Source: Leisingera sp. ANG-M7 (GTDB lineage Bacteria > Pseudomonadota > Alphaproteobacteria > Rhodobacterales > Rhodobacteraceae). From it: DNA of 64,000 nt. The notes under the pieces were generated by a model that saw only the letters and a program-made list of their open reading frames with translations, did not search any database and had not been told where the DNA came from. Numbering within the stretch: position 1 is the stretch's first letter; the number at the start of each line of letters is the position of its first letter. Location of the stretch: contig NZ_JWLI01000013.1 of assembly GCF_000813965.1 (NCBI RefSeq), positions 147,228 to 211,227 of the forward strand, written 5' to 3'. Both the position numbers and the translations under genes were made by a program. Positions 49,671-57,613 of this stretch are shown in pieces.

Positions 49671-50972
49671 ATGAAGACGACCAGTTTTGTGCACCAGCTA
49701 ACCGCCCGCGCTGCGTTGCCGCGGCTGTCCGTAGGGATGGCAGAATCAGTGAATATCGGGTTCCTCGGCCCGCTTTCGGGCCCTGTGGAGAGCTGGGGGC
49801 TGCCCGGATTGAACGGCTGCCGGATCTGGGAGGACGGGCTGAACAAGGCCGGCGGGGTGCTGATCGGCGGCCGCCGTTATCCGATCCGGATCCACTCATA
49901 CGATTGCGGCTACGATCCTGAACGTGCGCTGGAAGGGGCGGTTGAACTGGTCAAGAACCACAACGTCAAGCTGATGCTGATGCTGGGCGGAGACACCTTT
50001 GCGCCGGTGCGGGATTTCCTGATGCGCAACAAGGTGCTGACCTCCACGCTGCTGCCCAGCGACCTGTCGCCGGACACGCCCTATCTGATTGCGCCAAGCG
50101 AGGCGCACCCGATCCAGAACGTGACCGGGGTGTCCTGGCTGGCGGAAAACCGGCCGGAGCTGAAAACGGTGGCCCTGTGCAGCCAGTTCGATCTTCTGGG
50201 TCTGCCTTCGCAAGCGGTCTACCGGGCGGCGTTCAAGGCGGCGGACAAGGAGATCCTGCACGAGGTGCAGTATGATCCTGGTGCCAGTGATCCGGCGCCG
50301 GTGGTGGATCCGATGCTGGACAGCGGTGCGGACATCCTGTGCTGGTGTTCATCCTATGCGCCGATGGTGCACGCCATGACCGAATATGCCCATGCCAAGG
50401 GCTTCAAAGGGCAGATCATCAGCTGCACCATGGATGGCTATGACCGGCTGGTGGCGAGAACTTCGCCGGATTTCATGGAAGGGGTGGTGTTCCAGTTCCC
50501 GGATTTTGACGATCCGATGCTGCGGGAGAAGGCGTTTTTCTTCAACCGTCCGCATGTGTTTTTTGAGGAGTATAACCGCCGTTTCCCCGGTACGTGGTCT
50601 GCGGTGAGCTGGGAATATGTGGCGATCCTGGATATCTGGCACAGCGCGGTGGAGAAAGCGGGGTCGGTTGCGCCCCCGTCGGTGCTGGCGGCGATGAAAC
50701 AGCTGGGCCATGTTACCCATGCCTTTGGCCACGCGGAGTGGTGGGGTGATGAAATATTCGGTATTTCCAACGCTTTGGTCGGTGATTGGCCGGTGGTGAC
50801 GATCCAGGGAGGCAAGGCGCAGATTGCGGATTTCAAATCGATCCCCGCCTGGCTGTCGCAGCATTCCAGCCTGCTGAAAGCGGAGATGGAGGCGCTGGGG
50901 CAGCTGTGGCACCAGCGGCTGGAAAGCGATGCGCCGGGGCGTGAAGTCAGCTCGCGCGCGGTCGAGGGCTGA
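49671..50972 (+). CDS. ABC-transporter substrate-binding-like (AmiC/UrtA fold) protein without signal peptide
   Basis: 434 residues from ATG 49671, preceded by GGTAGGA. It has the type I periplasmic-binding fold of the Leu/Ile/Val, urea and amide binders (VNIGFLGPLSGPVESWGLPGLNGC; GVLIGGRRYPIRIHSYDCGYDPERALEGAVELV). The N-terminus MKTTSFVHQLTARAALPRLSVGMAES has no hydrophobic core, so it is probably cytoplasmic. No permease or ATPase gene is nearby. By analogy with AmiC it may be an intracellular amine or amide sensor. It is divergent from tmm and its stop is 6 bp from the end of the convergent GntR gene. Confidence 0.82.
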   Translation: MKTTSFVHQLTARAALPRLSVGMAESVNIGFLGPLSGPVESWGLPGLNGCRIWEDGLNKAGGVLIGGRRYPIRIHSYDCGYDPERALEGAVELVKNHNVKLMLMLGGDTFAPVRDFLMRNKVLTSTLLPSDLSPDTPYLIAPSEAHPIQNVTGVSWLAENRPELKTVALCSQFDLLGLPSQAVYRAAFKAADKEILHEVQYDPGASDPAPVVDPMLDSGADILCWCSSYAPMVHAMTEYAHAKGFKGQIISCTMDGYDRLVARTSPDFMEGVVFQFPDFDDPMLREKAFFFNRPHVFFEEYNRRFPGTWSAVSWEYVAILDIWHSAVEKAGSVAPPSVLAAMKQLGHVTHAFGHAEWWGDEIFGISNALVGDWPVVTIQGGKAQIADFKSIPAWLSQHSSLLKAEMEALGQLWHQRLESDAPGREVSSRAVEG

Positions 50973-50978
50973 GCGGGC

Positions 50979-51707
50979 TCAGACCTCCTGCAGCAGCAGT
51001 TTTTGCTCGTCGATCAGGTGCAGCTTGATGAACTCGACTGCCGATTCCACATCGCGCGAGGCGATAGCGTTGAACAGCGTGTTGTAGCGTTTCTGGTAGT
51101 CCTGAATCCGCTGCGGTGTCAGGTGGCGGCGGCGCAGAGCGGTGCGGTAGGACAGGCGGCAGGCTTCGATCGTCAGCTCATAACAGGAGTGCAGCAGCGG
51201 GTTGCCAGTGCCCTCGGCGATTTTGCGATAGAGGTCCTCCTCCGCATCGATGAAGTCGCCGGGATCGGTGCGCACAGCCTCGACGCGTGACAGGATCTGG
51301 TCCAGCTCCTCGATCTGGCGCGGGGTCATGTTGATCACTGCCAGCCGCACCAGCTCCGGTTCCAGAATGCCGCGTACCACAAGATGGTCGAGCGGTGAAA
51401 CCTCGTTGGCCAGCGAGCTGTAGGAGGCGGTTTCCGGCTTGGGGTCGGAACGGTATTTCACAAAGCTGCCGGAGCCGGCCCGGCGGTGGATCACGTTCTG
51501 GGCGGCCAGCACATCCAGCGCCTCCCGCACGGTGTTGCGGGCCACCCCCAGTTCGGACGCCAGCGTGCGTTCCGAGGGCAGCCGGGTGTCCACCGGGTAG
51601 GTGCCGGATTTGATCCGGGCAAACAGCGTGTCGATCACCACCTGCACCGTGGCGCCGACGGAATGGGTGGTCAGAATTTGCGAAGTGGTTTCTTCCGCTG
51701 AGCTCAT
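50979..51707 (-). CDS. GntR-family (FCD-domain) transcriptional regulator
   Basis: 242 residues from ATG 51707. N-terminal winged helix about residues 20-90 (LFARIKSGTYPVDTRLPSERTLASELGVARNTVREALDVLAAQ), C-terminal helical FCD domain about 105-235 with ligand/metal-type residues (EPELVRLAVINM, FIDAEEDLYRKIAEGTGNPLLHSCYE). FadR-like regulators recognise TGGT...ACCA repeats, and such sites flank tmm and dmmD, so this is the best candidate to bind them. Coding density upstream of 51707 is poor, supporting this start. Confidence 0.88.
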   Translation of the reverse strand: MSSAEETTSQILTTHSVGATVQVVIDTLFARIKSGTYPVDTRLPSERTLASELGVARNTVREALDVLAAQNVIHRRAGSGSFVKYRSDPKPETASYSSLANEVSPLDHLVVRGILEPELVRLAVINMTPRQIEELDQILSRVEAVRTDPGDFIDAEEDLYRKIAEGTGNPLLHSCYELTIEACRLSYRTALRRRHLTPQRIQDYQKRYNTLFNAIASRDVESAVEFIKLHLIDEQKLLLQEV

Positions 51708-52251
51708 GGTCTGTCTTGTTTCGGGCCGTATGAGCGGGAAACCCTGCTCCTGAATGCTGTAACAGAGCTGCATGTGCCGTCTCAGGCGGATTTTGCAGCG
51801 TTTCTTACAGCGGCGATTAGCCTTCAGGTTAGCGGCTCCAGCGCGGATCAGCAAGGACGGGTGCGTAAATTGGTTCTGTTCTGTGGTGTTTCCGCGTGTT
51901 TGGGAAATTTACCGTAGCCCCCTGTTTTTGTTCCGTTTTGAACTCTTGCGTCAACGTGTTTTGCTGACGGGTTCTGGAATTGGTCCCCCCTTTTGGTCCG
52001 CAGAATGGCGGGACGTGCCCGGCGGGGTGCCTGGCGGCGGCTGGACCTTTCCCTCTGGGCTGGCGGGCGGGCCTAGTACAACGCTTTGCGCAACGTCACC
52101 GCAAGAAATTTCTTTCCTCTGACGGTAAAGGGTTGGGAAAAACATGTAATGACAGTAAAATTATATTCGCAACATTCCTTGCGTCCGGGAAAGTTTTTAC
52201 ATATCGGCTGCTGCGCGCTTGTCAGAGGCCGTCCATAAGGAAGATAACACA
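51708..52251. other. Divergent promoter region of the GntR and XRE-cupin genes
   Basis: About 540 bases without a gene. It holds the start regions of both regulators. At 51980-51999 there is a direct repeat TTGGTC-N7-TTGGTC related to the tmm/dmmD operators, which may allow GntR autoregulation. At 52103-52114 lies the perfect palindrome AAGAAATTTCTT, about 140 bp upstream of the XRE-cupin start. The central part (52010-52070) is GC-rich. Confidence 0.5.
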
Positions 52252-52908
52252 GTGGCTAAACTCAAAGATGATAGTGACGCAGTGGCACAAAACCTTTCCC
52301 AAGACCCGCACCGGGTCCGCGACGGTGCAGAAAAAGTTCTGGAAGTGGCGATCGGCCGCGAGGTGCGGTCTTTCCGGCGGCAGCAGGGGATCACAGTGGC
52401 GGATCTGGCCAATCTGACCGGGCTGTCGATCGGCATGCTGTCGAAGATCGAAAACGGCAATACCTCGCCGTCGCTGACCACTTTGCAGCTGCTGGCCAAT
52501 GCGCTGAGCGTGCCGATCACCTCCTTTTTCCGGCGCTTCGAGGAAAGCCGCGAGGCGGTGCACACCAAGTCCGGTGAAGGTGCGGAGACAGAGCGCGCGG
52601 GCACGCGGGCGGGCCACCAGTACCAGTTGCTGGGGCATCTGGGCGCGAATGCCTCCGGCGTGATGGTCGAGCCTTACATGATTACCCTGACTGAGGAGTC
52701 GGATGTGTTCCCGACCTTCCAGCATGACGGGGTGGAAATGCTCTATATGCTGGAAGGCGAGGTGGACTACCGCCATGGCGACAAGGTGTACCCTCTGAAG
52801 CCGGGCGATACGCTGTTTTTTGATGCGGATGCACCGCATGGGCCGGAAAGCCTGGTCAAACTGCCGGCGCGCTATCTGTCGATCATATCCTATCCTCAAT
52901 CGAGCTGA
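52252..52908 (+). CDS. XRE-family regulator with C-terminal cupin domain
   Basis: 218 residues from GTG 52252, which has AAGGAAG seven bases upstream; an upstream TTG at 52219 would add 11 residues. Helix-turn-helix at about 38-70 (QGITVADLANLTGLSIGMLSKIENGN) and cupin at about 140-215 (DGVEMLYMLEGEVDYRHGDKVYPLKPGDTLFFDADAPHG). This is the PuuR-like layout seen in amine and amino acid catabolism. It faces the dmm operon and is 309 bp from dmmC. Likely one of the regulators of this island. Confidence 0.87.
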   Translation: MAKLKDDSDAVAQNLSQDPHRVRDGAEKVLEVAIGREVRSFRRQQGITVADLANLTGLSIGMLSKIENGNTSPSLTTLQLLANALSVPITSFFRRFEESREAVHTKSGEGAETERAGTRAGHQYQLLGHLGANASGVMVEPYMITLTEESDVFPTFQHDGVEMLYMLEGEVDYRHGDKVYPLKPGDTLFFDADAPHGPESLVKLPARYLSIISYPQSS

Positions 52909-52912
52909 CGCA

Positions 52913-53160
52913 TTGAGGCGGTGCTCCCGCCGGTTCCGCGGCATCAGAAGATACCGCTTTTCCGTTGAGCGTGGCGTCGCGCAATGCGCGGCGCTGTTGC
53001 ATTCTGAGGCAGCGTTTCCGGAAAGTGCCCGCAGTGCGCAAGGCGCGCTGCCCGGCCCAAGGCCGTGCGGGCGGCATGCGCAGCCTGCGGCCTGATGCGG
53101 GGGCGGGAGAGCCTGCTTTCTTAGGGCAAAAAGAAACTGCCGGAGCCAGAGGCAGCGGCA
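52913..53160. repeat. GC-rich intergenic repeat, family 1, copy d
   Basis: Between the convergent XRE-cupin gene and dmmC. Block order as in copies b and c: GCGGTGCTCCCGCC, CCGTTGAGCGTGGCG (about 52962-52976), a GTCGCGCAATGCGCGGC hairpin, GGCCCAAGGCC and a closing GGGGGCGGGAGAGCCTGC (about 53099-53116). More decayed than copy c. No gene is seen from 52909 to 53217. Confidence 0.5.
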
Positions 53161-53217
53161 GTCAGTGAAGCGGGCCTGGTTGACAGGGGTAGGGACGGCC
53201 CGCGCGTCCGCTCGGGA

Positions 53218-54264
53218 TCAGTCGTCGTCGGGCCAGATGCCGTCCGAGGTCGGGCTGCCGTCGTCAAACTGGGACAGGTACTCCACCATCAGCGGCCTGT
53301 TGTCGATGAAGCCCTTGTAGGTTGCCAGCTCCTCCGGCAAGTCGCGGATCACCCGGTGCAGGCGGCGCGCCCATTTCGGAACCGTCACCAGATCCTCGAA
53401 CCGGATCAGGTAGCAGCGGATCGGGAACACCAGCGCGTTGGAGCGGGGCAGGCGGAAGAAGGTCTGCAGTTCGACCCGCAGGTGCTGCTTCTCACCGATG
53501 TTCTCCATCGTCAGCCCCTGTTTCATAGTGCCCCATTTGTGGTAGTTCTCGGGGCTGGTGTCCAACAGCGGGTTGACCGTCATCGTCCAGTTCAGGCGGC
53601 GGGCGGGCTGGCCCTGCTGGATGTTCAGGAGGAACTTAAGCGCACGCACGAAGATGCCCATCTCATGTGCCTTGGGCACCGGAGCGTGCCATTCGAAGAA
53701 GTTCATGCCGATATCGAAGTCCAGCGACCAGTCGGCCTGGGTAGTGACCATGCCGGCATCCATCCACAGATTGTCGTCGCGCTGGTCGAGCACCGCGAAG
53801 TCGCCCTGGGTCTGCCGGGTGATGTATTCCATCGGCCCGTAGGGCAGGGTGCTTTCATCGAGGAAGGTAAAAGTGTCGTCGATGCCCAGCGGTTTGTTCA
53901 CCCAGCGCCAGCGGTTGCCGTCCTTGTGCAGTTCGAACAGGTCCGGGTACTCGCGCGCCTTGGCTTCCATGATCAGCTCGACCAGGTCCCAGCCTGCCAG
54001 TGTCATATGCGGCAGCGACTGGCAGCGCAGCGGGTCATTGGCCAGCACCCGGGCGCGGTCCTTCATTTCCGAGACATAGTGCTCATCCACGTCGAAGGTG
54101 CGTTCGAACACCGAACCGGGGCGGTAGGAGGTGTGCGGCTCCATGTTCACCGAATACATGTAGCTGTCTTCGTGGAACGGGAAGGGGAACCGCTTAATTG
54201 CCCACTCCGAGTTCTTGAAGGTGAAGTCGCCGTGGAAGGTTTCGTCGTTGAATTGGATAGTCAT
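53218..54264 (-). CDS. dmmC: Dimethylamine monooxygenase subunit DmmC (heme-dependent N-demethylase, DUF3445)
   Basis: 348 residues of the heme-dependent oxidative N-demethylase alpha-like (DUF3445) family: PFPFHEDSYMYSVNMEPH, RQTQGDFAVLDQRDDNLWMDAGMVTTQADWSLDFDIGM, HLRVELQTFFRLPRSNALVFPIRCYL. It should be the oxygenase component that removes one methyl from dimethylamine to give methylamine and formaldehyde. The heme ligand cannot be named from the sequence alone. Last gene of dmmDABC, 11 bp after dmmB. Subunit letters follow the dmmDABC order described for Ruegeria pomeroyi. Confidence 0.9.
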   Translation of the reverse strand: MTIQFNDETFHGDFTFKNSEWAIKRFPFPFHEDSYMYSVNMEPHTSYRPGSVFERTFDVDEHYVSEMKDRARVLANDPLRCQSLPHMTLAGWDLVELIMEAKAREYPDLFELHKDGNRWRWVNKPLGIDDTFTFLDESTLPYGPMEYITRQTQGDFAVLDQRDDNLWMDAGMVTTQADWSLDFDIGMNFFEWHAPVPKAHEMGIFVRALKFLLNIQQGQPARRLNWTMTVNPLLDTSPENYHKWGTMKQGLTMENIGEKQHLRVELQTFFRLPRSNALVFPIRCYLIRFEDLVTVPKWARRLHRVIRDLPEELATYKGFIDNRPLMVEYLSQFDDGSPTSDGIWPDDD

Positions 54265-54275
54265 CTTTCTCTCCC

Positions 54276-55241
54276 TCAGCGGTCCAGAACCAGTGTCTTG
54301 CCTTCAAAGCGCGACACGCAGGGCATGATGTGTTTGCCGCCGGCCTTTTGCTCGTCGGTCAGCCAGTGGTCGTAGTGCAGGAACTTGCCGTCATAGCCGA
54401 TGACATTGGTTTCGCACTGGCCGCAGGCGCCGCCGCGGCAGAGGTAGGGGGCGTCGATGCCGGCCGCTTCCAGGGCTTCCAGCAGCGATTGATGCTCGCC
54501 GACCTGAACGATCTTGTTGGAGACCGCGCATTTCACTTCGAAAGGCTTGCCGGAGGCGGGGGCCAGGAATTCCTCGGAATGCACCGCCTCGCGGGGCCAG
54601 CCCATTTCCTCTGCCGTGCCATGCACCCAGTTGATCATGCCCTTGGGGCCGCAGACATAGACGTGCGTGCCTAGCGGCTGATTGGCGAGCAGGGTCTTGA
54701 GGTCGATCGCCTCTTTCTGGTCGTCATGGTAGATGTGCACCTTGCCCGGGTAGCGCTCTGCCAGCTCCTTGGCGTAGGTGCCGAGAGAGGCTGTGCGGAC
54801 CGAATAGTGCAGCTCGAAATTGCCGCCCATCATCGAAAGCTGGTGCATTTGCGCCATGAAGGGGGTGATGCCGATGCCGCCGGCCAGCATCAGGTGTTTC
54901 TTCGCGCGAAGATCCAGCGAAAACAGGTTCACCGGGTTGGAGATCACCATCTCCATGCCCTCTTTGACCTTGCTGTGCATGAACTTGGAGCCGCCGCGGC
55001 CCTGGTCGTCGCGACGCACTGAGATGGTGTAGGCGCCGCGATCGGCTGGATTGGACATCAGCGAGTAGGCGTTGAGCCGTGTGATATCGCCGTCCTGCAT
55101 TTCCACAACCGTGTGCGCTCCGCCCGAAAAGGTGGGCAGGTCGCCGCCGCCGGTGCGGACGAATTTGAAACGGGTGACAAGGTCATTGATTGGTTTGACC
55201 TCGGCAACGGTGACATTCAGTTTTGCGGTGCCAGCACTCAT
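54276..55241 (-). CDS. dmmB: Dimethylamine monooxygenase reductase subunit DmmB
   Basis: 321 residues, phthalate-dioxygenase-reductase layout: flavin domain (RLNAYSLMSNPADRGAYTISV, with RxYS-like motif), NAD domain (HLMLAGGIGITPFMAQMHQL; VYVCGPKGMINWV) and C-terminal plant-type 2Fe-2S ferredoxin with CRGGACGQCE and a fourth Cys in IMPCVSRF. It passes electrons from NAD(P)H to the heme oxygenase. The ATG overlaps the dmmA stop (ATGA). Confidence 0.92.
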   Translation of the reverse strand: MSAGTAKLNVTVAEVKPINDLVTRFKFVRTGGGDLPTFSGGAHTVVEMQDGDITRLNAYSLMSNPADRGAYTISVRRDDQGRGGSKFMHSKVKEGMEMVISNPVNLFSLDLRAKKHLMLAGGIGITPFMAQMHQLSMMGGNFELHYSVRTASLGTYAKELAERYPGKVHIYHDDQKEAIDLKTLLANQPLGTHVYVCGPKGMINWVHGTAEEMGWPREAVHSEEFLAPASGKPFEVKCAVSNKIVQVGEHQSLLEALEAAGIDAPYLCRGGACGQCETNVIGYDGKFLHYDHWLTDEQKAGGKHIMPCVSRFEGKTLVLDR

Positions 55242-55849
55242 TTGAACAGCTCCACTTTCTCGGGGATGTTGCCCGGATCCTCGGCGTCCACCCGCACGCC
55301 CTGAAAGGCGGCGAGGCGGCGCGAATAGTGATCGCGCACGAACAGGCTAAGGCCGCAGTGGCTGCATTCGAAGGGGTCGGTGGTGACATCTTCGGTAATG
55401 CCCTTGCAGTGCACGCATTGCATGCGCCGCGCGGTGGAGCCGCGGTGTTCGGTCTGGATCGCAGTGTGCGGGATGCCGGCGGCTGTGGCTTCGGCCATGG
55501 CCTGGCCCATCAGGCTTTCGGTGCCGCTCAGATACACCTGGGTGCCCATGTGGCAATCCTGCAGAGCGCGGCGGATGCGGCTTTGCGCGGCCTCATAAGA
55601 GGGGCCTGCGTAGTATTGGCCCGCACCCAACTCCTCCAGCTGGCTGCTGTACTTGGTGCCGGTTTTCTTGGGGATGTAGATGATATGGGCCTTAGCCCAG
55701 AAATCCTTGTCCGCAGACTTGGCCAGTTCCAGGAGCGCCTCGGCGCCTTCGGCGTCGGCGATCATCAGGTGGCCGCTGCCGGAGCGGGCCTCAAGCTCGC
55801 CGTAAACCGGGCGGCTGGTGATTGAAGGGGGGAATTCGGTCTTAGACAT
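55238..55849 (-). CDS. dmmA: Dimethylamine monooxygenase subunit DmmA
   Basis: 203 residues from ATG 55849 (MSKTEFPPSITSRPVYGELE). The C-terminus has a zinc-ribbon-like pair of CxxC motifs, MQCVHCKGITEDVTTDPFECSHCG, followed by LFVRDHYSRRLAAFQGV. The N-terminal two thirds resemble a NAD-binding/flavodoxin-like reductase subdomain of the DmmA family. Its precise role in the monooxygenase is unclear. Coupled to dmmB by ATGA and 71 bp after dmmD. The long open frame further upstream belongs to the dmmD region and is not used. Confidence 0.88.
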   Translation of the reverse strand: MSKTEFPPSITSRPVYGELEARSGSGHLMIADAEGAEALLELAKSADKDFWAKAHIIYIPKKTGTKYSSQLEELGAGQYYAGPSYEAAQSRIRRALQDCHMGTQVYLSGTESLMGQAMAEATAAGIPHTAIQTEHRGSTARRMQCVHCKGITEDVTTDPFECSHCGLSLFVRDHYSRRLAAFQGVRVDAEDPGNIPEKVELFK

Positions 55850-55885
55850 GTGGGTCGCTTTTCCTGCAGTCCGGGTGAACGAAAG

Positions 55886-55911
55886 CGGGCGCCCCCGAAC
55901 GGGAGCGCCCG
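55886..55911. other. Hairpin between dmmD and dmmA
   Basis: CGGGCGC(C)CCC-GAAC-GGG(A)GCGCCCG: a 10-bp stem with one C/A mismatch inside the only sizeable gap of the operon. On the transcribed strand it is followed by CTTTCGTTC, not a clean U-tract. It may attenuate dmmABC relative to dmmD or protect the dmmD 3' end. Confidence 0.5.
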
Positions 55912-55920
55912 GGATCCGGA

Positions 55921-57066
55921 TCAGCCCTTTGCGGTGCGGATCGATTTGTCCTTGTCGTAGAAGGGCATCTCTTCGGCGGTGGCGGCGATCTCGGTGCCGT
56001 CGCCGTTGCGGACGGTCAGCTTGGTGCCCGGCTTGGCGCAGGCGGCCGGCATCCGGGCTATGCCCACGTTGTGGTTGTTTACCTCGGAGTACATGCCGTA
56101 GGTGACCACGCCGACCTTCTCGCCGTTCTGCAAGAGGTCCGCGCCTTCGTCTGCGGGGATCTTGCCATCCAGCATGACGCCGTAGATCTTGAAGCGTTCC
56201 TTGCCTTCGGCGGCATAGTGGTTCTCGGCGCCGATGAAGCCTGTCTTGCCGGGGGAAACGGTGAACTCGAGGCCCAGTTCCCACAGCGTGTCGCCGCAGG
56301 GCTCATCGTCGAACGGGTAGGTCTCGGAGTTGTCGCCCGGATAGAACAGCAGGTAGCTTTCGGTGCGCAGCAGGTCGAGGGTGGAGAATTGCACGGGAAC
56401 GATGCCCATTCCTTTGCCCTTGTCCAGGATGCTGTCCCAGAGATGCACCGCGTCCTTAGCCTGGCAGAAGATCTCATAGCCGCGCTCGCCGGTGTAGCCG
56501 GTGCGCGAGATCATCACCGGGCAGCCGAACAGCTTGGTCTGGATAATGCCGAAGTAGGCCAGATCGCGGATGCCCGGCACATATTCGGCCAGAAAGTCCA
56601 CGGCGACAGGGCCCTGCAGCGACATGTCGTGCAGGTTGTCATCGAACACAACCGAGCAGTTCTTGCCGGCGGCAACGGAGCTGAGCTGCTCCATGCCGGT
56701 GCCGGTGCCGTGCACAACCATCCAGCTGTTCACTGATAGGCGGTAGATGATGCAGTCGTCCACGAACTTGCCCTGTTCATTCAGGATTGAGGCGTAGGTG
56801 GAGCGGCCCGGCATGATCTTTTCGACGTTGCGGGTGGTGACCCGGTCAATGACCTGGGCGGCGTGCTCGCCCACGACGTGGACTTTCTTGAGGCCGGACA
56901 CGTCCATGAGGCCTGCCTTGGTGCGGACCGCCTCATAGTCGGCCTTGGCGCGCTCGGGGGTGTGGTCATAGAACCAGGCGGTTCCCATGCCGTTCCAATC
57001 TTCCAGCTCGCCGCCGATTTCCTTGTGGCGCTGTGCCAGTGCTGAAGTCCGCCAGATGATGGCCAT
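55921..57066 (-). CDS. dmmD: DmmD, GcvT-like tetrahydrofolate-dependent aminomethyltransferase
   Basis: 381 residues from ATG 57066, full-length GcvT fold: [58 protein letters not shown] and [11 protein letters not shown]. It probably captures the one-carbon unit released during demethylation onto tetrahydrofolate. It is required for growth on methylated amines in Ruegeria. It is too short and lacks the N-terminal domain to be TMAO demethylase. First gene of dmmDABC. Two TTGGT-N4-WCCAR operators lie 17 and 49 bp upstream. Confidence 0.85.
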   Translation of the reverse strand: MAIIWRTSALAQRHKEIGGELEDWNGMGTAWFYDHTPERAKADYEAVRTKAGLMDVSGLKKVHVVGEHAAQVIDRVTTRNVEKIMPGRSTYASILNEQGKFVDDCIIYRLSVNSWMVVHGTGTGMEQLSSVAAGKNCSVVFDDNLHDMSLQGPVAVDFLAEYVPGIRDLAYFGIIQTKLFGCPVMISRTGYTGERGYEIFCQAKDAVHLWDSILDKGKGMGIVPVQFSTLDLLRTESYLLFYPGDNSETYPFDDEPCGDTLWELGLEFTVSPGKTGFIGAENHYAAEGKERFKIYGVMLDGKIPADEGADLLQNGEKVGVVTYGMYSEVNNHNVGIARMPAACAKPGTKLTVRNGDGTEIAATAEEMPFYDKDKSIRTAKG

Positions 57067-57082
57067 TGTGTGCGTCTCCCTA

Positions 57083-57096
57083 TTGGTGCGGACCAA
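57083..57096. promoter_or_regulatory. dmmD operator, proximal
   Basis: TTGGTGCGGACCAA, 17 bp upstream of the dmmD ATG; differs at two central bases from the tmm proximal site. Confidence 0.78.
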
Positions 57097-57114
57097 AATT
57101 CTTGATCTGGTTCC

Positions 57115-57131
57115 TTTGGTCTGGTCCAGTT
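57115..57131. promoter_or_regulatory. dmmD operator, distal
   Basis: TTTGGTCTGGTCCAGTT, 32 bp beyond the proximal site; one base different from the tmm distal site. Confidence 0.75.
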
Positions 57132-57552
57132 AGCCAAAGGAGGGGGCGCCATGTCAATGAATATTCCTATCAGGAAAAAGATTTTTCTTAAAAGGCAGGT
57201 TTCGAACGTGTTTGCGGCATGAACTGGCCTGAAACGGTCTAGCCTGCGAGCTGCTTGGGGTTGCGGCAGCAGCCAGATGACGCGTTTGAGGGGAAGAATC
57301 GGCTTGGATCGCGGCGGAAGCTTGAGTGATTCTGCCGCATTTCAGCAGGTCAGCCCCGTGTTCAACCGGGCCGTGTTTGAGGGGAGCGGCCTCGAAATGA
57401 GTCGCAAACAGCATGCTAAGCTGTTGGATGTTTGAGGCTTTGGGGCAAGTGGCGGCATCGGCGAAGGTCGCAAATGCTGCCGTTAATTTCCCCAAAGGTA
57501 ACAATTTTTCACATGATTATTGACAGCTCGCCCTTCTGGAACACAGTATTTA

Positions 57553-57567
57553 GGAAAATAATTTTCC
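57553..57567. promoter_or_regulatory. Palindrome in the amt promoter
   Basis: GGAAAATAATTTTCC, perfect around a central base, 47-61 bp upstream of the amt start. Related GGAAAATAA words precede mgsA (59266) and the gene at 63983. Confidence 0.5.
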
Positions 57568-57613
57568 CAAGAGGCAAAAATGTCCGGGATACTGCCAACA
57601 GGAGGGCAAAACA

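Larger units (their letters stand above)
57067..57613. other. Divergent promoter region of dmmD and amt
   Basis: About 550 bases with no convincing gene. It holds the dmmD operators at 57083 and 57115, an AGGAAAAAGATTTTTCTT near-palindrome at 57172-57189, and on the amt side a TTGACA-like hexamer at 57520 followed by the GGAAAATAATTTTCC palindrome at 57553. The middle part (57200-57480) shows no recognisable element. Confidence 0.6.

Noticed and set aside
55921..57066. Annotation of the GcvT-like gene as TMAO demethylase (tdm)
   Set aside because: It has only the folate-binding aminomethyltransferase part, 381 residues; Tdm is about twice as long with a separate N-terminal catalytic domain. 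Position as first gene of dmmDABC fits DmmD.
57154..57504. 116-codon minus-strand frame in the dmmD-amt gap
   Set aside because: No ribosome-binding site or similarity; the region carries regulatory palindromes instead.
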